Assembly (NCBI GenBank): GCA_934376945.1
Contig: CAKRPI010000072.1
Coordinates: 1 to 11,484, forward strand
Origin: an uncultured Lachnospiraceae bacterium
Lineage (GTDB): Bacteria > Bacillota > Clostridia > Lachnospirales > Lachnospiraceae
DNA: 11,484 nt
Direction of reading: 5' to 3'
The position numbers and the translations under genes were made by a program. Below the pieces are notes generated by a model. The model did no database searches, had not been told where the DNA came from, and saw only the letters and a program-made list of their open reading frames with translations. This document shows, in pieces, positions 1 through 6,111 of the stretch. How positions within the stretch are numbered: the stretch's first letter is position 1; the number at the start of each line of letters is the position of its first letter.

Positions 1-101
1 ACGGTACTTCTCAGGTACAGGTTGTTTCATGGTATGACAACGAGAACTCTTACGTAAGCCAGATGGTTCGTACAATTAAGTACTTCGCAGAGCTTGCATA
101 A
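1..101 (+). CDS. gap: Glyceraldehyde-3-phosphate dehydrogenase, C-terminal fragment
   Basis: Only the last 32 codons are in the window; the gene begins upstream. The reading frame starts at base 3 and ends at TAA 99-101. The tail contains SWYDNENSYVSQMVRTIKYF, the characteristic C-terminal helix region of phosphorylating GAPDH (compare the family pattern SWYDNE..Y..R....I.Y). The enzyme oxidises glyceraldehyde-3-phosphate to 1,3-bisphosphoglycerate with NAD in the cytoplasm, and the next gene, pgk, uses that product. The catalytic cysteine and the NAD-binding domain lie outside the window. A strong intrinsic terminator follows about 20 bases after the stop, so gap transcripts probably end there in part. 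Confidence 0.93.
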   Translation, partial: GTSQVQVVSWYDNENSYVSQMVRTIKYFAELA

Positions 102-122
102 TCAGTTTGTAAGTAAGACCTG

Positions 123-164
123 AAAAGAGGTCCGGTCTGGTTGGACCGGATCTCTTCTTTTTTT
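123..164 (+). terminator. Intrinsic terminator after gap
   Basis: A 13-bp stem with one G-U pair (arms 125-137 and 144-156), a 6-base loop, then C and seven T residues at 158-164. This is a classic rho-independent terminator. It lies between gap and pgk, with no convincing promoter between it and pgk, so it probably attenuates rather than fully stops transcription into pgk. Confidence 0.9.
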
Positions 165-222
165 ATCAGGGGGAAGTCCTGATATCGGCAAGACATCAGA
201 CGAGGCCGTAAGATCGGTCTGA
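164..222 (+). promoter_or_regulatory. pgk leader with two further hairpins
   Basis: Two more inverted repeats follow the terminator: TATCAGG/CCTGATA (164-170 and 178-184, 7 bp) and TCAGAC/GTCTGA (196-201 and 217-222, 6 bp). Neither has a T tract. They could protect or process the 5' end of a read-through pgk-tpiA message. I found no good -35/-10 pair between 165 and 251. Confidence 0.45.
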
Positions 223-251
223 CAATTGATATGCATAAGGAGGAAATATCA

Positions 252-1472
252 ATGCTCAACAAGAAAACAGTTGATGACATTAATGCAAAAGGAAAACGCG
301 TCCTTGTAAGATGCGATTTTAACGTACCGCTGAAAGATGGCGTGATCACAGACGAGACACGTATCGTTGCAGCACTTCCGACGATCAAAAAACTGATCGC
401 AGATGGCGGAAAAGTAATTCTCTGCTCTCATCTTGGAAAAGTAAAGAATGGCCCGAATGAGGGTGAGTCCCTTGCTCCGGTTGCAAAACGTCTTTCTGAG
501 AAGCTTGGAAAAGAAGTAACCTTCGTTTCTGATTATCATGTAACCGGCGAGGCTGCTACAAAGGCAGTTGAGGCAATGAAAGACGGAGATGTTGTTCTTC
601 TTCAGAATACTCGTTTCCGTGGCGCTGAAGAGACAAAGAATGGCGAAGAGTTCAGCAAAGAGCTGGCAGAGCTGGCAGATATCTATGTATGCGATGCTTT
701 CGGTTCCTCTCATAGAGCACATGCATCTGTTGCAGGCGTAACAAAATTTATCACTGCAAAGGGCGGCGAGAATGTAGTTGGATATCTGATGCAGAAGGAG
801 ATCGATTTCCTTGGCAATGCAGTAAACAATCCGGTAAGACCGTTTGTTGCAATTCTCGGAGGAGCAAAGGTAGCAGACAAGCTGAATGTTATCTCCAACC
901 TGCTTGAGAAATGCGATACTCTGATCATCGGCGGTGGTATGGCATACACCTTCCTGAAAGCAAAGGGACTGGAAGTAGGTACTTCTCTTGTTGATGATAC
1001 AAAGCTTGATTACTGCAAAGAGATGATCGAGAAGGCAGAAAAGCTTGGCAAGAAGCTTCTTCTTCCGGTAGATACTACAATTGCAAAAGCATTCCCGTCA
1101 CCGATCGATGCAGAAATTGAGGTTTCTGTAGTGAAGTCTGAGGCAATTCCGGCTGATATGATGGGTCTTGATATCGGAACTGAGACAGCTGCACTGTATG
1201 CAGATGCTGTAAAAACAGCAAAAACCGTTGTATGGAACGGACCGATGGGCGTATTCGAAAACCCGATCCTTGCAAAGGGAACAATTGCAGTAGCAAAGGC
1301 TCTGGCAGAGACAGATGCTACCACAATTATCGGCGGCGGAGATTCTGCAGCAGCAGTTAACCAGCTTGGATTTGGTGATAAGATGAGCCACATCTCCACT
1401 GGCGGCGGAGCTTCCCTTGAATTCCTTGAGGGCAAAGAGCTTCCGGGCGTTGTAGCAGCAGATGACAAATAA
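252..1472 (+). CDS. pgk: Phosphoglycerate kinase
   Basis: A cytoplasmic glycolytic enzyme that transfers phosphate from 1,3-bisphosphoglycerate to ADP, giving 3-phosphoglycerate and ATP. The protein is 406 residues, normal for bacterial PGK. Visible motifs are the substrate-binding RCDFNVPL (20-27), SHLGK (59-63), QNTRF (118-122), [12 protein letters not shown] (148-159), the nucleotide-domain GGAKVADKL (203-211), WNGPMGVFE (328-336) and GGGDSAAA (361-368). An in-frame ATG exists at 231, but AAGGAGGA at 238-245 is the Shine-Dalgarno and lies inside that extension, so the start is ATG 252. The gene follows gap and precedes tpiA, the usual Firmicutes order. Its last 11 bases overlap a small ORF. 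All motifs are intact and identity is secure. Confidence 0.98.
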   Translation: MLNKKTVDDINAKGKRVLVRCDFNVPLKDGVITDETRIVAALPTIKKLIADGGKVILCSHLGKVKNGPNEGESLAPVAKRLSEKLGKEVTFVSDYHVTGEAATKAVEAMKDGDVVLLQNTRFRGAEETKNGEEFSKELAELADIYVCDAFGSSHRAHASVAGVTKFITAKGGENVVGYLMQKEIDFLGNAVNNPVRPFVAILGGAKVADKLNVISNLLEKCDTLIIGGGMAYTFLKAKGLEVGTSLVDDTKLDYCKEMIEKAEKLGKKLLLPVDTTIAKAFPSPIDAEIEVSVVKSEAIPADMMGLDIGTETAALYADAVKTAKTVVWNGPMGVFENPILAKGTIAVAKALAETDATTIIGGGDSAAAVNQLGFGDKMSHISTGGGASLEFLEGKELPGVVAADDK

Positions 1473-1644
1473 GGAAGAAGCTTTCTCTTATAAAATTCAG
1501 AAAGCAAATGAGGTACTGGACGAGCTGGAGAGTTATCTCAATACTGTGAAGTATGCACTTTTTTCCAATACGCAGATCACGGTCGATCGGATCCGGATGG
1601 AGGAATATGTGCAGCAGCTCCGTCAGTATCTGAAGGGAAAATAG
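1462..1644 (+). CDS. Small hypothetical protein overlapping the pgk stop
   Basis: A 60-codon ORF starts at ATG 1462, 11 bases before the end of pgk in another frame, and ends with TAG before tpiA. The predicted protein is highly charged and probably all helical (roughly residues 8-30 [20 protein letters not shown] and 40-58), with no membrane span or signal peptide. There is no Shine-Dalgarno sequence at a good distance, so translation would have to be coupled to pgk termination. I recognise no family. For it: plausible amino-acid composition, and it fills most of the pgk-tpiA gap. Against it: the missing ribosome-binding site and its short length. It could be a chance ORF. Confidence 0.45.
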   Translation: MTNKEEAFSYKIQKANEVLDELESYLNTVKYALFSNTQITVDRIRMEEYVQQLRQYLKGK

Positions 1645-1730
1645 CTGCGGCTGCCCTGCCATGAGCAGGAATTGAAGCGAAATCCGGTATTTGGCTTTGA
1701 CTGCCGCAGATCAGACAACAGACACCAGGA

Positions 1731-1748
1731 CAGATCCGAAAGGATCTG
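1731..1748 (+). promoter_or_regulatory. GAAA-tetraloop hairpin in the pgk-tpiA spacer
   Basis: A perfect 7-bp stem (CAGATCC at 1731-1737, GGATCTG at 1742-1748) closed by a GAAA tetraloop, ending 26 bases before the tpiA start. No T tract follows, so it is not a terminator. It may act as a stability or processing element between the cistrons. A weaker 5-bp hairpin lies at 1655-1669. Confidence 0.45.
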
Positions 1749-1774
1749 AAATCTGAGAAAAAGAGGATACGAAA

Positions 1775-2524
1775 ATGGCAAGAAAGAAAATTATCGCAGG
1801 CAACTGGAAAATGAACATGACTCCGAGTCAGGCTGTAAAGCTGGTAGAGACTCTGAAGCCGCTTGTAAAGAATGAAGAAGTAGACGTAGTATTCTGTGTA
1901 CCGGCAATCGATATCATTCCGGTAATTGAAGCTGCAAAGGACACCAACATTAAGGTTGGCGCTGAGAATATGTACTTCGAGGAGAAGGGTGCATTCACAG
2001 GCGAAATCGCTCCGGCTATGCTCGAGGAAGTTGGCGTGAAGTACGTGGTTCTCGGACATTCTGAGAGAAGACAGTATTTTGCAGAAACAAGCGAGACTGT
2101 AAACAAGAAAATGCTGAAAGCATTTGAGCACGGCATCACACCGATCATGTGCTGTGGTGAGACTCTGGAGCAGAGAGAACAGGGAATCACAATGGATTGG
2201 ATCCGTCAGCAGGTTAAGGTTGGTTTCCAGAACGTGACAGCAGATCAGGCAAAGACTGCAGTAATCGCTTACGAGCCGATCTGGGCAATCGGAACCGGCA
2301 AGACCGCTACAACAGAGCAGGCTCAGGAAGTATGCGCAGGCATCCGTGCATGCATCGCTGAAATTTATGATGATGCAACAGCAGCAGAGATCCGTATCCA
2401 GTACGGCGGATCTGTAAACGCAAAGACCGCTCCGGACCTGTTTGCACAGGCTGACATCGATGGCGGCCTGGTAGGCGGCGCTTCCCTGAAGGAAGAGTTC
2501 GGCCAGATCGTAAACTACAAATAG
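1775..2524 (+). CDS. tpiA: Triosephosphate isomerase
   Basis: A cytoplasmic enzyme that interconverts dihydroxyacetone phosphate and glyceraldehyde-3-phosphate. The protein is 249 residues, the normal TIM-barrel length. The catalytic set is complete: N10 and K12 in AGNWKMN, H95 in VVLGHSERR, and E167 in [12 protein letters not shown], with the mobile loop 6 immediately after it. The phosphate-binding GGSV (211-214) and GLVGGASL (231-238) are also present. The start is ATG 1775, preceded by AGAGG at 1762-1766. It is the last gene of the gap-pgk-tpiA cluster, because a strong terminator follows about 60 bases after its stop. A gpmI gene often comes next in such clusters; it is not here. Confidence 0.98.
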   Translation: MARKKIIAGNWKMNMTPSQAVKLVETLKPLVKNEEVDVVFCVPAIDIIPVIEAAKDTNIKVGAENMYFEEKGAFTGEIAPAMLEEVGVKYVVLGHSERRQYFAETSETVNKKMLKAFEHGITPIMCCGETLEQREQGITMDWIRQQVKVGFQNVTADQAKTAVIAYEPIWAIGTGKTATTEQAQEVCAGIRACIAEIYDDATAAEIRIQYGGSVNAKTAPDLFAQADIDGGLVGGASLKEEFGQIVNYK

Positions 2525-2540
2525 GCTTGAACTGAGTTAA

Positions 2541-2566
2541 AAAAGATAGCCGGTGAATCCGGTATC
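2541..2566 (-). terminator. Hairpin with a U tract on the minus strand
   Basis: GATA-CCGG at 2545-2553 (one bulged G) pairs with CCGG-TATC at 2559-2566 over a 5-base loop. The plus strand has six A residues at 2539-2544 just before the hairpin, so the minus strand reads as a hairpin followed by a T tract, like an intrinsic terminator for leftward transcription. No gene pointing leftward was found next to it, so its role is uncertain. Confidence 0.4.
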
Positions 2567-2586
2567 CTATGTCCCAAAATAGAGAG

Positions 2587-2626
2587 TGCCGTGAACGTGC
2601 AGAAATGTACGGATCACGGCATTTTT
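2587..2626 (+). terminator. Intrinsic terminator after tpiA
   Basis: A long two-part stem: TGCCGTGA/TCACGGCA (2587-2594, 2614-2621), then after a small internal loop CGTGCA/TGTACG (2596-2601, 2606-2611) capped by GAAA, followed by five T residues at 2622-2626. This ends the glycolytic transcript. Confidence 0.9.
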
Positions 2627-2659
2627 CGTTGGGATGTTTTTGAGCGCAGATAAGCATTC

Positions 2660-2760
2660 CCCCGCTTCAAGTGTGCGGAACATTAAGCGGTGGATGTCCG
2701 CTTTACTTTAGGGGATCGTAATGTTACAATAACAGGAATTGCAAGAAGAACAAAGCGGGG
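2660..2760 (+). repeat. Four mutually complementary CCGCTT/AAGCGG boxes
   Basis: Part of the gene-free stretch 2525-2878. Box 1 CCCCGCTT (2660-2667), box 2 AAGCGG (2685-2690), box 3 CCGCTT (2698-2703) and box 4 AAGCGGGG (2753-2760) can pair as 1-2, 2-3, 3-4 or 1-4; the 1-4 match is 8 of 8. Boxes 2 and 3 form an inverted repeat that abuts a possible -35 box at 2702. They could be operator half-sites or alternative RNA stems. No coding sequence is evident here. Confidence 0.5.
2702..2730 (+). promoter_or_regulatory. Possible promoter upstream of the DUF362 gene
   Basis: TTTACT at 2702-2707 and TACAAT at 2725-2730, separated by 17 bases (about 4 of 6 and 5 of 6 matches to sigma-A boxes). A transcript would start near 2737 and meet the 2770-2815 hairpin about 35 bases later. 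Confidence 0.4.
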
Positions 2761-2769
2761 CGAGTCAGT

Positions 2770-2815
2770 AAGCTTTAAAACCACTCCTGTGCAAGCACAT
2801 CGTGGTTTCAGGCTT
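2770..2815 (+). promoter_or_regulatory. Three-tier hairpin before the DUF362 promoter
   Basis: Outer AAGC/GCTT (2770-2773, 2812-2815), middle AAACCAC/GTGGTTT (2778-2784, 2802-2808, 7 bp perfect) and inner TGTG/CACA (2788-2791, 2796-2799), with small internal loops. The 3' arm runs into TTTT at 2814-2817 and into the -35 box at 2816. It could be a short-RNA terminator, a leader structure, or a palindromic operator. Confidence 0.5.
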
Positions 2816-2842
2816 TTGACCCTGGCATCACTATAATATAAT
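2816..2842 (+). promoter_or_regulatory. Promoter of the DUF362 gene
   Basis: TTGACC at 2816-2821 and overlapping TATAAT boxes at 2832-2837 and 2837-2842. Spacing to the second box is 15 bases, slightly short. Transcription would start near 2849, leaving a leader of about 30 bases with AGGAGG at 2865-2870. Confidence 0.55.
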
Positions 2843-2878
2843 ATCAGGCAGAAGGGAAATGCACAGGAGGACCTAATT

Positions 2879-4048
2879 TTGGAACAGAATCAGATCATTA
2901 AAATATATGGCGAAGATTATAAAAAGATGACAAAGCAGCTGCTTACGGCTGCAAAGCTGATTGAAAGGATTCCGGATAAAAATTGCAGAATCGGAATTAA
3001 GCCGAATCTTGTAGCTCCGACGCCTGCTTTTCTTGGGGCAACGACACATCCGGAAGTTGTAGCCGGAATCATTGAATATTTGCAGGAGCATGGCTGCAGA
3101 AATATTACCATTGCGGAAGGCTCGTGGGTTGGTGACCGTACATCGGAGGCGATGGAGATGTGCGGGTATCTCAGTCTGGCCAAAACGTACGGTGTCCGGC
3201 TTCTTGATGCGCAGAAGGAAGCATCGTTTGAGAAGGACTGTAAGGGTCTGAAGCTGCGTCTTGCAGCTTGTGTAAAGGAATTTGACTTTCTGATCAATGT
3301 ACCGGTAGTAAAAGGACATTGTCAGACGAAGATTACCTGTGCATTGAAAAACATGAAGGGGCTGCTTCCGAATACGGAAAAACGCCGTTTTCATGCACTT
3401 GGACTTCACCGGCCGATTGCACACCTGGCAGTTGGAATTCATCAGGATTTTATAGTGGCAGATCATATCTGTGGTGATCTGGATTTTGAAGACGGCGGTA
3501 ACCCGGTGGTGAAGAATTGTATTATGGCGGCAGCTGATCCGGTGCTGCTGGATGCGTATGTCTGCAATCTGCTTCACTATGACTGCAATGAAGTGCCTTA
3601 TATCGGATTGGCTGAGGAGCTGGGAGCGGGAAGCGCAGATTTGACTAAAGTACAGGTAGCGGTATGTGAGAGGCGATCAGAACCGGCGGCGGAAGCAATG
3701 AAAAAAGAATGCGAACACGTGTGTCTGCGCTTTTTGCCTGAAAATGAGATCTGGGATGAGGAAATCCCATATGCAAAAAAGGTGGTGTCAGTACGCGATG
3801 CAGTTGAAGAGGTTGAGTCCTGCAGCGCCTGCTACGGAGGTCTTATTCCGGCGCTTGACCGGCTGAAAGAAGAGGGGCTGCTGGAACAGCTGCAGGAAAA
3901 AATATGCATCGGACAGGGATATCGGGGAAAATACGGAAAGCTTGGAGTCGGTCTGTGCACAGCAGGATTTGAGTGCTGTATTAAGGGGTGTCCGCCATCG
4001 GAAAAAGAGATTTATGAAGGGCTGAAAGGATATTTGACAAAGGAATGA
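2879..4048 (+). CDS. DUF362 domain protein with cysteine-rich C-terminus
   Basis: A 389-residue protein of unknown biochemical role. The DUF362 core spans about residues 38-245, with KPNLV (41-45), THPEVV (56-61) and the signature region GHCQTKITCALKNMKGLLP (146-164). Many DUF362 proteins carry a [4Fe-4S] ferredoxin module. Here the C-terminal part instead has C315-x2-C318, C343 and C360-x5-CC-x3-C371, which may bind a metal or cluster (inference). There is no signal peptide or membrane segment, so it is probably cytoplasmic. The start is TTG 2879: AGGAGG at 2865-2870 is 8 bases upstream and the next in-frame Met is 16 residues in. It has its own promoter region and is followed after 64 bases by a SpoIIM-like gene. 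Family assignment is good, function unknown. Confidence 0.85.
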   Translation: MEQNQIIKIYGEDYKKMTKQLLTAAKLIERIPDKNCRIGIKPNLVAPTPAFLGATTHPEVVAGIIEYLQEHGCRNITIAEGSWVGDRTSEAMEMCGYLSLAKTYGVRLLDAQKEASFEKDCKGLKLRLAACVKEFDFLINVPVVKGHCQTKITCALKNMKGLLPNTEKRRFHALGLHRPIAHLAVGIHQDFIVADHICGDLDFEDGGNPVVKNCIMAAADPVLLDAYVCNLLHYDCNEVPYIGLAEELGAGSADLTKVQVAVCERRSEPAAEAMKKECEHVCLRFLPENEIWDEEIPYAKKVVSVRDAVEEVESCSACYGGLIPALDRLKEEGLLEQLQEKICIGQGYRGKYGKLGVGLCTAGFECCIKGCPPSEKEIYEGLKGYLTKE

Positions 4049-4112
4049 TATTATTACCCACATAAATATTCTGTGCCGGTTCATACACTGTAAAAAATGT
4101 GTGGAGACCTGT

Positions 4113-4706
4113 ATGAAAATTAAAACGCAAAGGGGAATCTATACAGGATTGCTTGCGATGCTGGTGTTTGGAGCTGTTGTGGGAATCATGTTTCCGGAGC
4201 TGTTTCGAATGTGTGAAGGAACTTATGCAGGGGCTTTTGGCTTTTATGGCAGAAAAAAACTGCAGGAGATGAGTCCGGATCTGTGGTCAATACTGGGATA
4301 TCTGCTGGTCTGCCGGCTGCGGCTGCTGCTGTTTTTGTGGATGAGCTGCTATACGCCGGCCGGTCTCTGGCTTCATCTGCTTTTTTCAATGTGGCTTGGG
4401 TGCTCGGGCGGCATGCTGCTTGCGCTTTTTGCGCTGCGTCAGGGAATACAGGGCGTTGGGCTGTTTTTTTGCTGTATGGTTCCGCAGTGGATTTTCTATG
4501 TGCTGCAATGGAAAAAAGAGCTGCAGATTTTTCTTGCGCATTATCTTCCGGGAGAAACTTATACGGGCAATATAGTGCTTCCATATCCGAGAAGAAAAGA
4601 GCGGATGACCTGGATTACGATGGTTCTGTACTGTATATCCGGATGTGTGGCAGAAACCTTTGTGGGTCTTTGGAGTATAAAAATTTTTATGAAAAATCTG
4701 ATATAA
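4113..4706 (+). CDS. spoIIM: SpoIIM-family sporulation membrane protein
   Basis: A 197-residue, very hydrophobic protein with several membrane segments (about residues 9-26, 55-75, 80-105, 112-132 and 164-185). The middle contains RLRLLLFLWMSCYTPAG and an F..WLG.S.G.LL..ALR.G..G...F....PQ pattern, which matches my recollection of SpoIIM (DUF95) proteins. SpoIIM works with SpoIID and SpoIIP in septal peptidoglycan removal and engulfment during sporulation. A homologue lies upstream of xerD in Bacillus subtilis too (spoIIM-fur-ripX), which supports the call; no fur gene is present here. GTG 4101 is an alternative in-frame start, but GGAG at 4103-4106 sits inside that extension and fits ATG 4113. 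The family is inferred from pattern and context rather than a search. Confidence 0.68.
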   Translation: MKIKTQRGIYTGLLAMLVFGAVVGIMFPELFRMCEGTYAGAFGFYGRKKLQEMSPDLWSILGYLLVCRLRLLLFLWMSCYTPAGLWLHLLFSMWLGCSGGMLLALFALRQGIQGVGLFFCCMVPQWIFYVLQWKKELQIFLAHYLPGETYTGNIVLPYPRRKERMTWITMVLYCISGCVAETFVGLWSIKIFMKNLI

Positions 4707-4801
4707 ATACCATATCTGGTGCTGCGAAAAATAAATCGGACGAAATCTTGTAAAGCCTTGAAAATGCTGTATTTTTCGGCAATTTTACGTCATTTTTACC
4801 G

Positions 4802-4830
4802 TTGATTTTACATAATAAATTGCGTATAAT
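4802..4830 (+). promoter_or_regulatory. xerD promoter
   Basis: TTGATT at 4802-4807 and TATAAT at 4825-4830 with an ideal 17-base spacer. Transcription would start near 4837, leaving a leader of about 100 bases before ATG 4937. The -35 box starts with a TTG that opens the longest xerD reading frame, so that longest version cannot be the real start. Confidence 0.75.
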
Positions 4831-4936
4831 ACATTTACTTATGGGGTTCGACAGTATAAAAGACGAAATATGTCAGAAAGTGTCCGAAGGAAGTCGAAGC
4901 GTGTATAGGGATTCTGGGAAAGCTGAGGAAACAGGT

Positions 4937-5821
4937 ATGGGATTTGAGCTGCCTTTGTTTATAGACTATTTAAGAGAGACGAAAAATGCATCAAAGAGCA
5001 CGGTCAGTTCGTATCAGCGTGATCTGAAAAAAATGGAGAGTTATTTTGAAGAGCACGGGATTGAGGATGTAGAAAATGTGACTGCAACAAATCTGAATTC
5101 ATATGTGCTCTATCTGGAAAAGCAGGGCTTATCAACTGCGACAGTTTCAAGAAATGTGGCTTCCATGAAGGCCTTTTTTCATTATGCCTGCAGAAGCGCT
5201 CAGATTAAAGAAGATCCTGCAGAATCGATTAAAGCCCCGCATATTGAGAAAAAGCTTCCGGAAGTGCTGAGTATGGAAGAAACGGTTCGTCTTCTGGAGC
5301 AGCCGTCCGGGTCAAGTCCGAAAGAGCTTCGTGACAAGGCAATGCTGGAGCTTTTGTACGCAACCGGTATGCGTGTGTCTGAACTGATTACAGTAAAGCT
5401 TTCGGATGTAAATCTGATTTTGAATTATGTGATATGCCGCGACGGGGAAAAAGAGCGGGTTATTCCTTTTGGAGATAATGCAAAAACAGCACTTGACCAT
5501 TATTTGCAGCGTGGGCGTATGTGTTTGCTCAGAGAAGAAGGGAGCGAATTCCTTTTTGTGAATTGTTCCGGTTCCGGGATGAGTCGTCAGGGCTTCTGGA
5601 AACTGATTAAGCAGTATGCTTCGCGGGCAGGGATCACGACGGATATTACACCACATACTCTGCGCCATTCGTTTGCTGCGCATCTGGTGCAAAATGGAGC
5701 AGATCTGAAGAGTGTTCAGCAGATGCTGGGACATTCGGATATTGCAACGACACAGATTTATCGTAACCTGAATTTTGAACAGGTGCGAAGAGTTTATAAA
5801 GAAGCACATCCAAGACGATAA
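4937..5821 (+). CDS. xerD: Site-specific tyrosine recombinase XerD
   Basis: A 294-residue tyrosine recombinase, the typical Xer length. It acts with its partner at dif to resolve chromosome dimers before division. The N-terminal SAM-like core-binding domain covers about residues 3-88 and the catalytic domain about 108-290. All six catalytic residues are visible: R146 (ATGMRVSEL), K172 (EKERVIPF), H240 and R243 (HTLRHSFAAHL), H266 (LGHSDIATT) and Y275 (TQIYRNL). ATG 4937 is chosen because GAGGAA at 4925-4930 is well placed and upstream in-frame codons reach into the promoter. XerD is favoured over XerC by the adjacent SpoIIM-like gene. The stop codon lies inside a 17-bp imperfect tandem repeat that borders a palindromic element. 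Confidence 0.92.
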   Translation: MGFELPLFIDYLRETKNASKSTVSSYQRDLKKMESYFEEHGIEDVENVTATNLNSYVLYLEKQGLSTATVSRNVASMKAFFHYACRSAQIKEDPAESIKAPHIEKKLPEVLSMEETVRLLEQPSGSSPKELRDKAMLELLYATGMRVSELITVKLSDVNLILNYVICRDGEKERVIPFGDNAKTALDHYLQRGRMCLLREEGSEFLFVNCSGSGMSRQGFWKLIKQYASRAGITTDITPHTLRHSFAAHLVQNGADLKSVQQMLGHSDIATTQIYRNLNFEQVRRVYKEAHPRR

Positions 5822-5843
5822 TGAATCCAAGGCGATAGCGAAT
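5810..5843 (+). repeat. Tandem 17-bp repeat at the xerD stop
   Basis: Two adjacent 17-bp units, 5810-5826 and 5827-5843, match at 14 of 17 positions. The first holds the XerD C-terminal codons and stop. The core CGATAATGA of unit 1 (5816-5824) recurs exactly at 6011-6019, just beyond the palindromic element. Confidence 0.8.
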
Positions 5844-6008
5844 CTAGTGTACCGTATCATTCACTTTCAGTATAATGGCGCAGGATGAATTTTCAATCTG
5901 CAAGGCGGAGGAATGAGGCGATGCGGTGGCATCGTCGATTGACGATAACGCAGCAGATGGAAATTCAGACAAGCCATTAGGTCAAATGTGAGTGATGCAG
6001 TACACTAG
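5844..6008. mobile_element. 165-bp MITE-like palindromic element
   Basis: A long imperfect inverted repeat. Terminal arms 5844-5864 and 5988-6008 give 18 Watson-Crick pairs, two G-U pairs and one mismatch over 21 positions, beginning with CTAGTGTAC. Further in, TAATGGC pairs at 5873-5879/5973-5979, and GAATTTTCAATCTGC (5887-5901) pairs with 5953-5966 with one bulge. The top holds small hairpins (CGATGC/GCATCG, 5919-5934; CGTC/GACG, 5933-5944). It has no ORF of note. Flanks CGATAGCGA (5833-5841) and CGATAATGA (6011-6019) sit 2 bases from each end and look like a degraded target duplication. The alternative is a structured RNA or intergenic repeat family. Confidence 0.6.
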
Positions 6009-6026
6009 GGCGATAATGATAAGAGA

Positions 6027-6080
6027 AAAATGCTCCCGGCATCTCAAGCGGAATACCGTTTAAGATATCGGGAGTATTTT
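6027..6080. terminator. Bidirectional terminator between xerD and aroF
   Basis: A 25-bp stem with several G-U or mismatched positions (arms 6027-6051 and 6056-6080) and the 4-base loop AATA. The core is CTCCCG/CGGGAG. The arms end in AAAA and TTTT, so both strands have a U tract after the hairpin. It serves the convergent xerD (plus) and aroF (minus) transcripts. Confidence 0.88.
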
Positions 6081-6111
6081 GTGGTGAGTATATAGCAAAA
6101 CGATAAAATAC

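Noticed and set aside
4283..4753. 156-residue plus-strand ORF
   Set aside because: It overlaps the SpoIIM-like gene in another frame, has no ribosome-binding site, and its composition (alanine-rich runs) is that of a shadow frame.
4724..4776. Terminator after the SpoIIM-like gene
   Set aside because: CGAAAAATA near 4725 can pair with TATTTTTCG near 4770, but the loop is about 36 bases and there is no following T tract, so it is not convincing.
4802..4936. Longer xerD form starting at TTG 4802 or ATG 4841
   Set aside because: The TTG is part of the -35 box; ATG 4841 lies just after the -10 with no Shine-Dalgarno. ATG 4937 has a well-spaced GAGGAA and gives the usual Xer length.
5848..5876. 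Outward promoter within the palindromic element
   Set aside because: A TATAAT occurs at 5871-5876, but the -35 position (5848-5853, TGTACC) is a poor match and transcription would face the bidirectional terminator.
5844..6008. CRISPR array or IS with transposase
   Set aside because: There are no regularly spaced direct repeats and no transposase reading frame; only a single palindromic unit is present.
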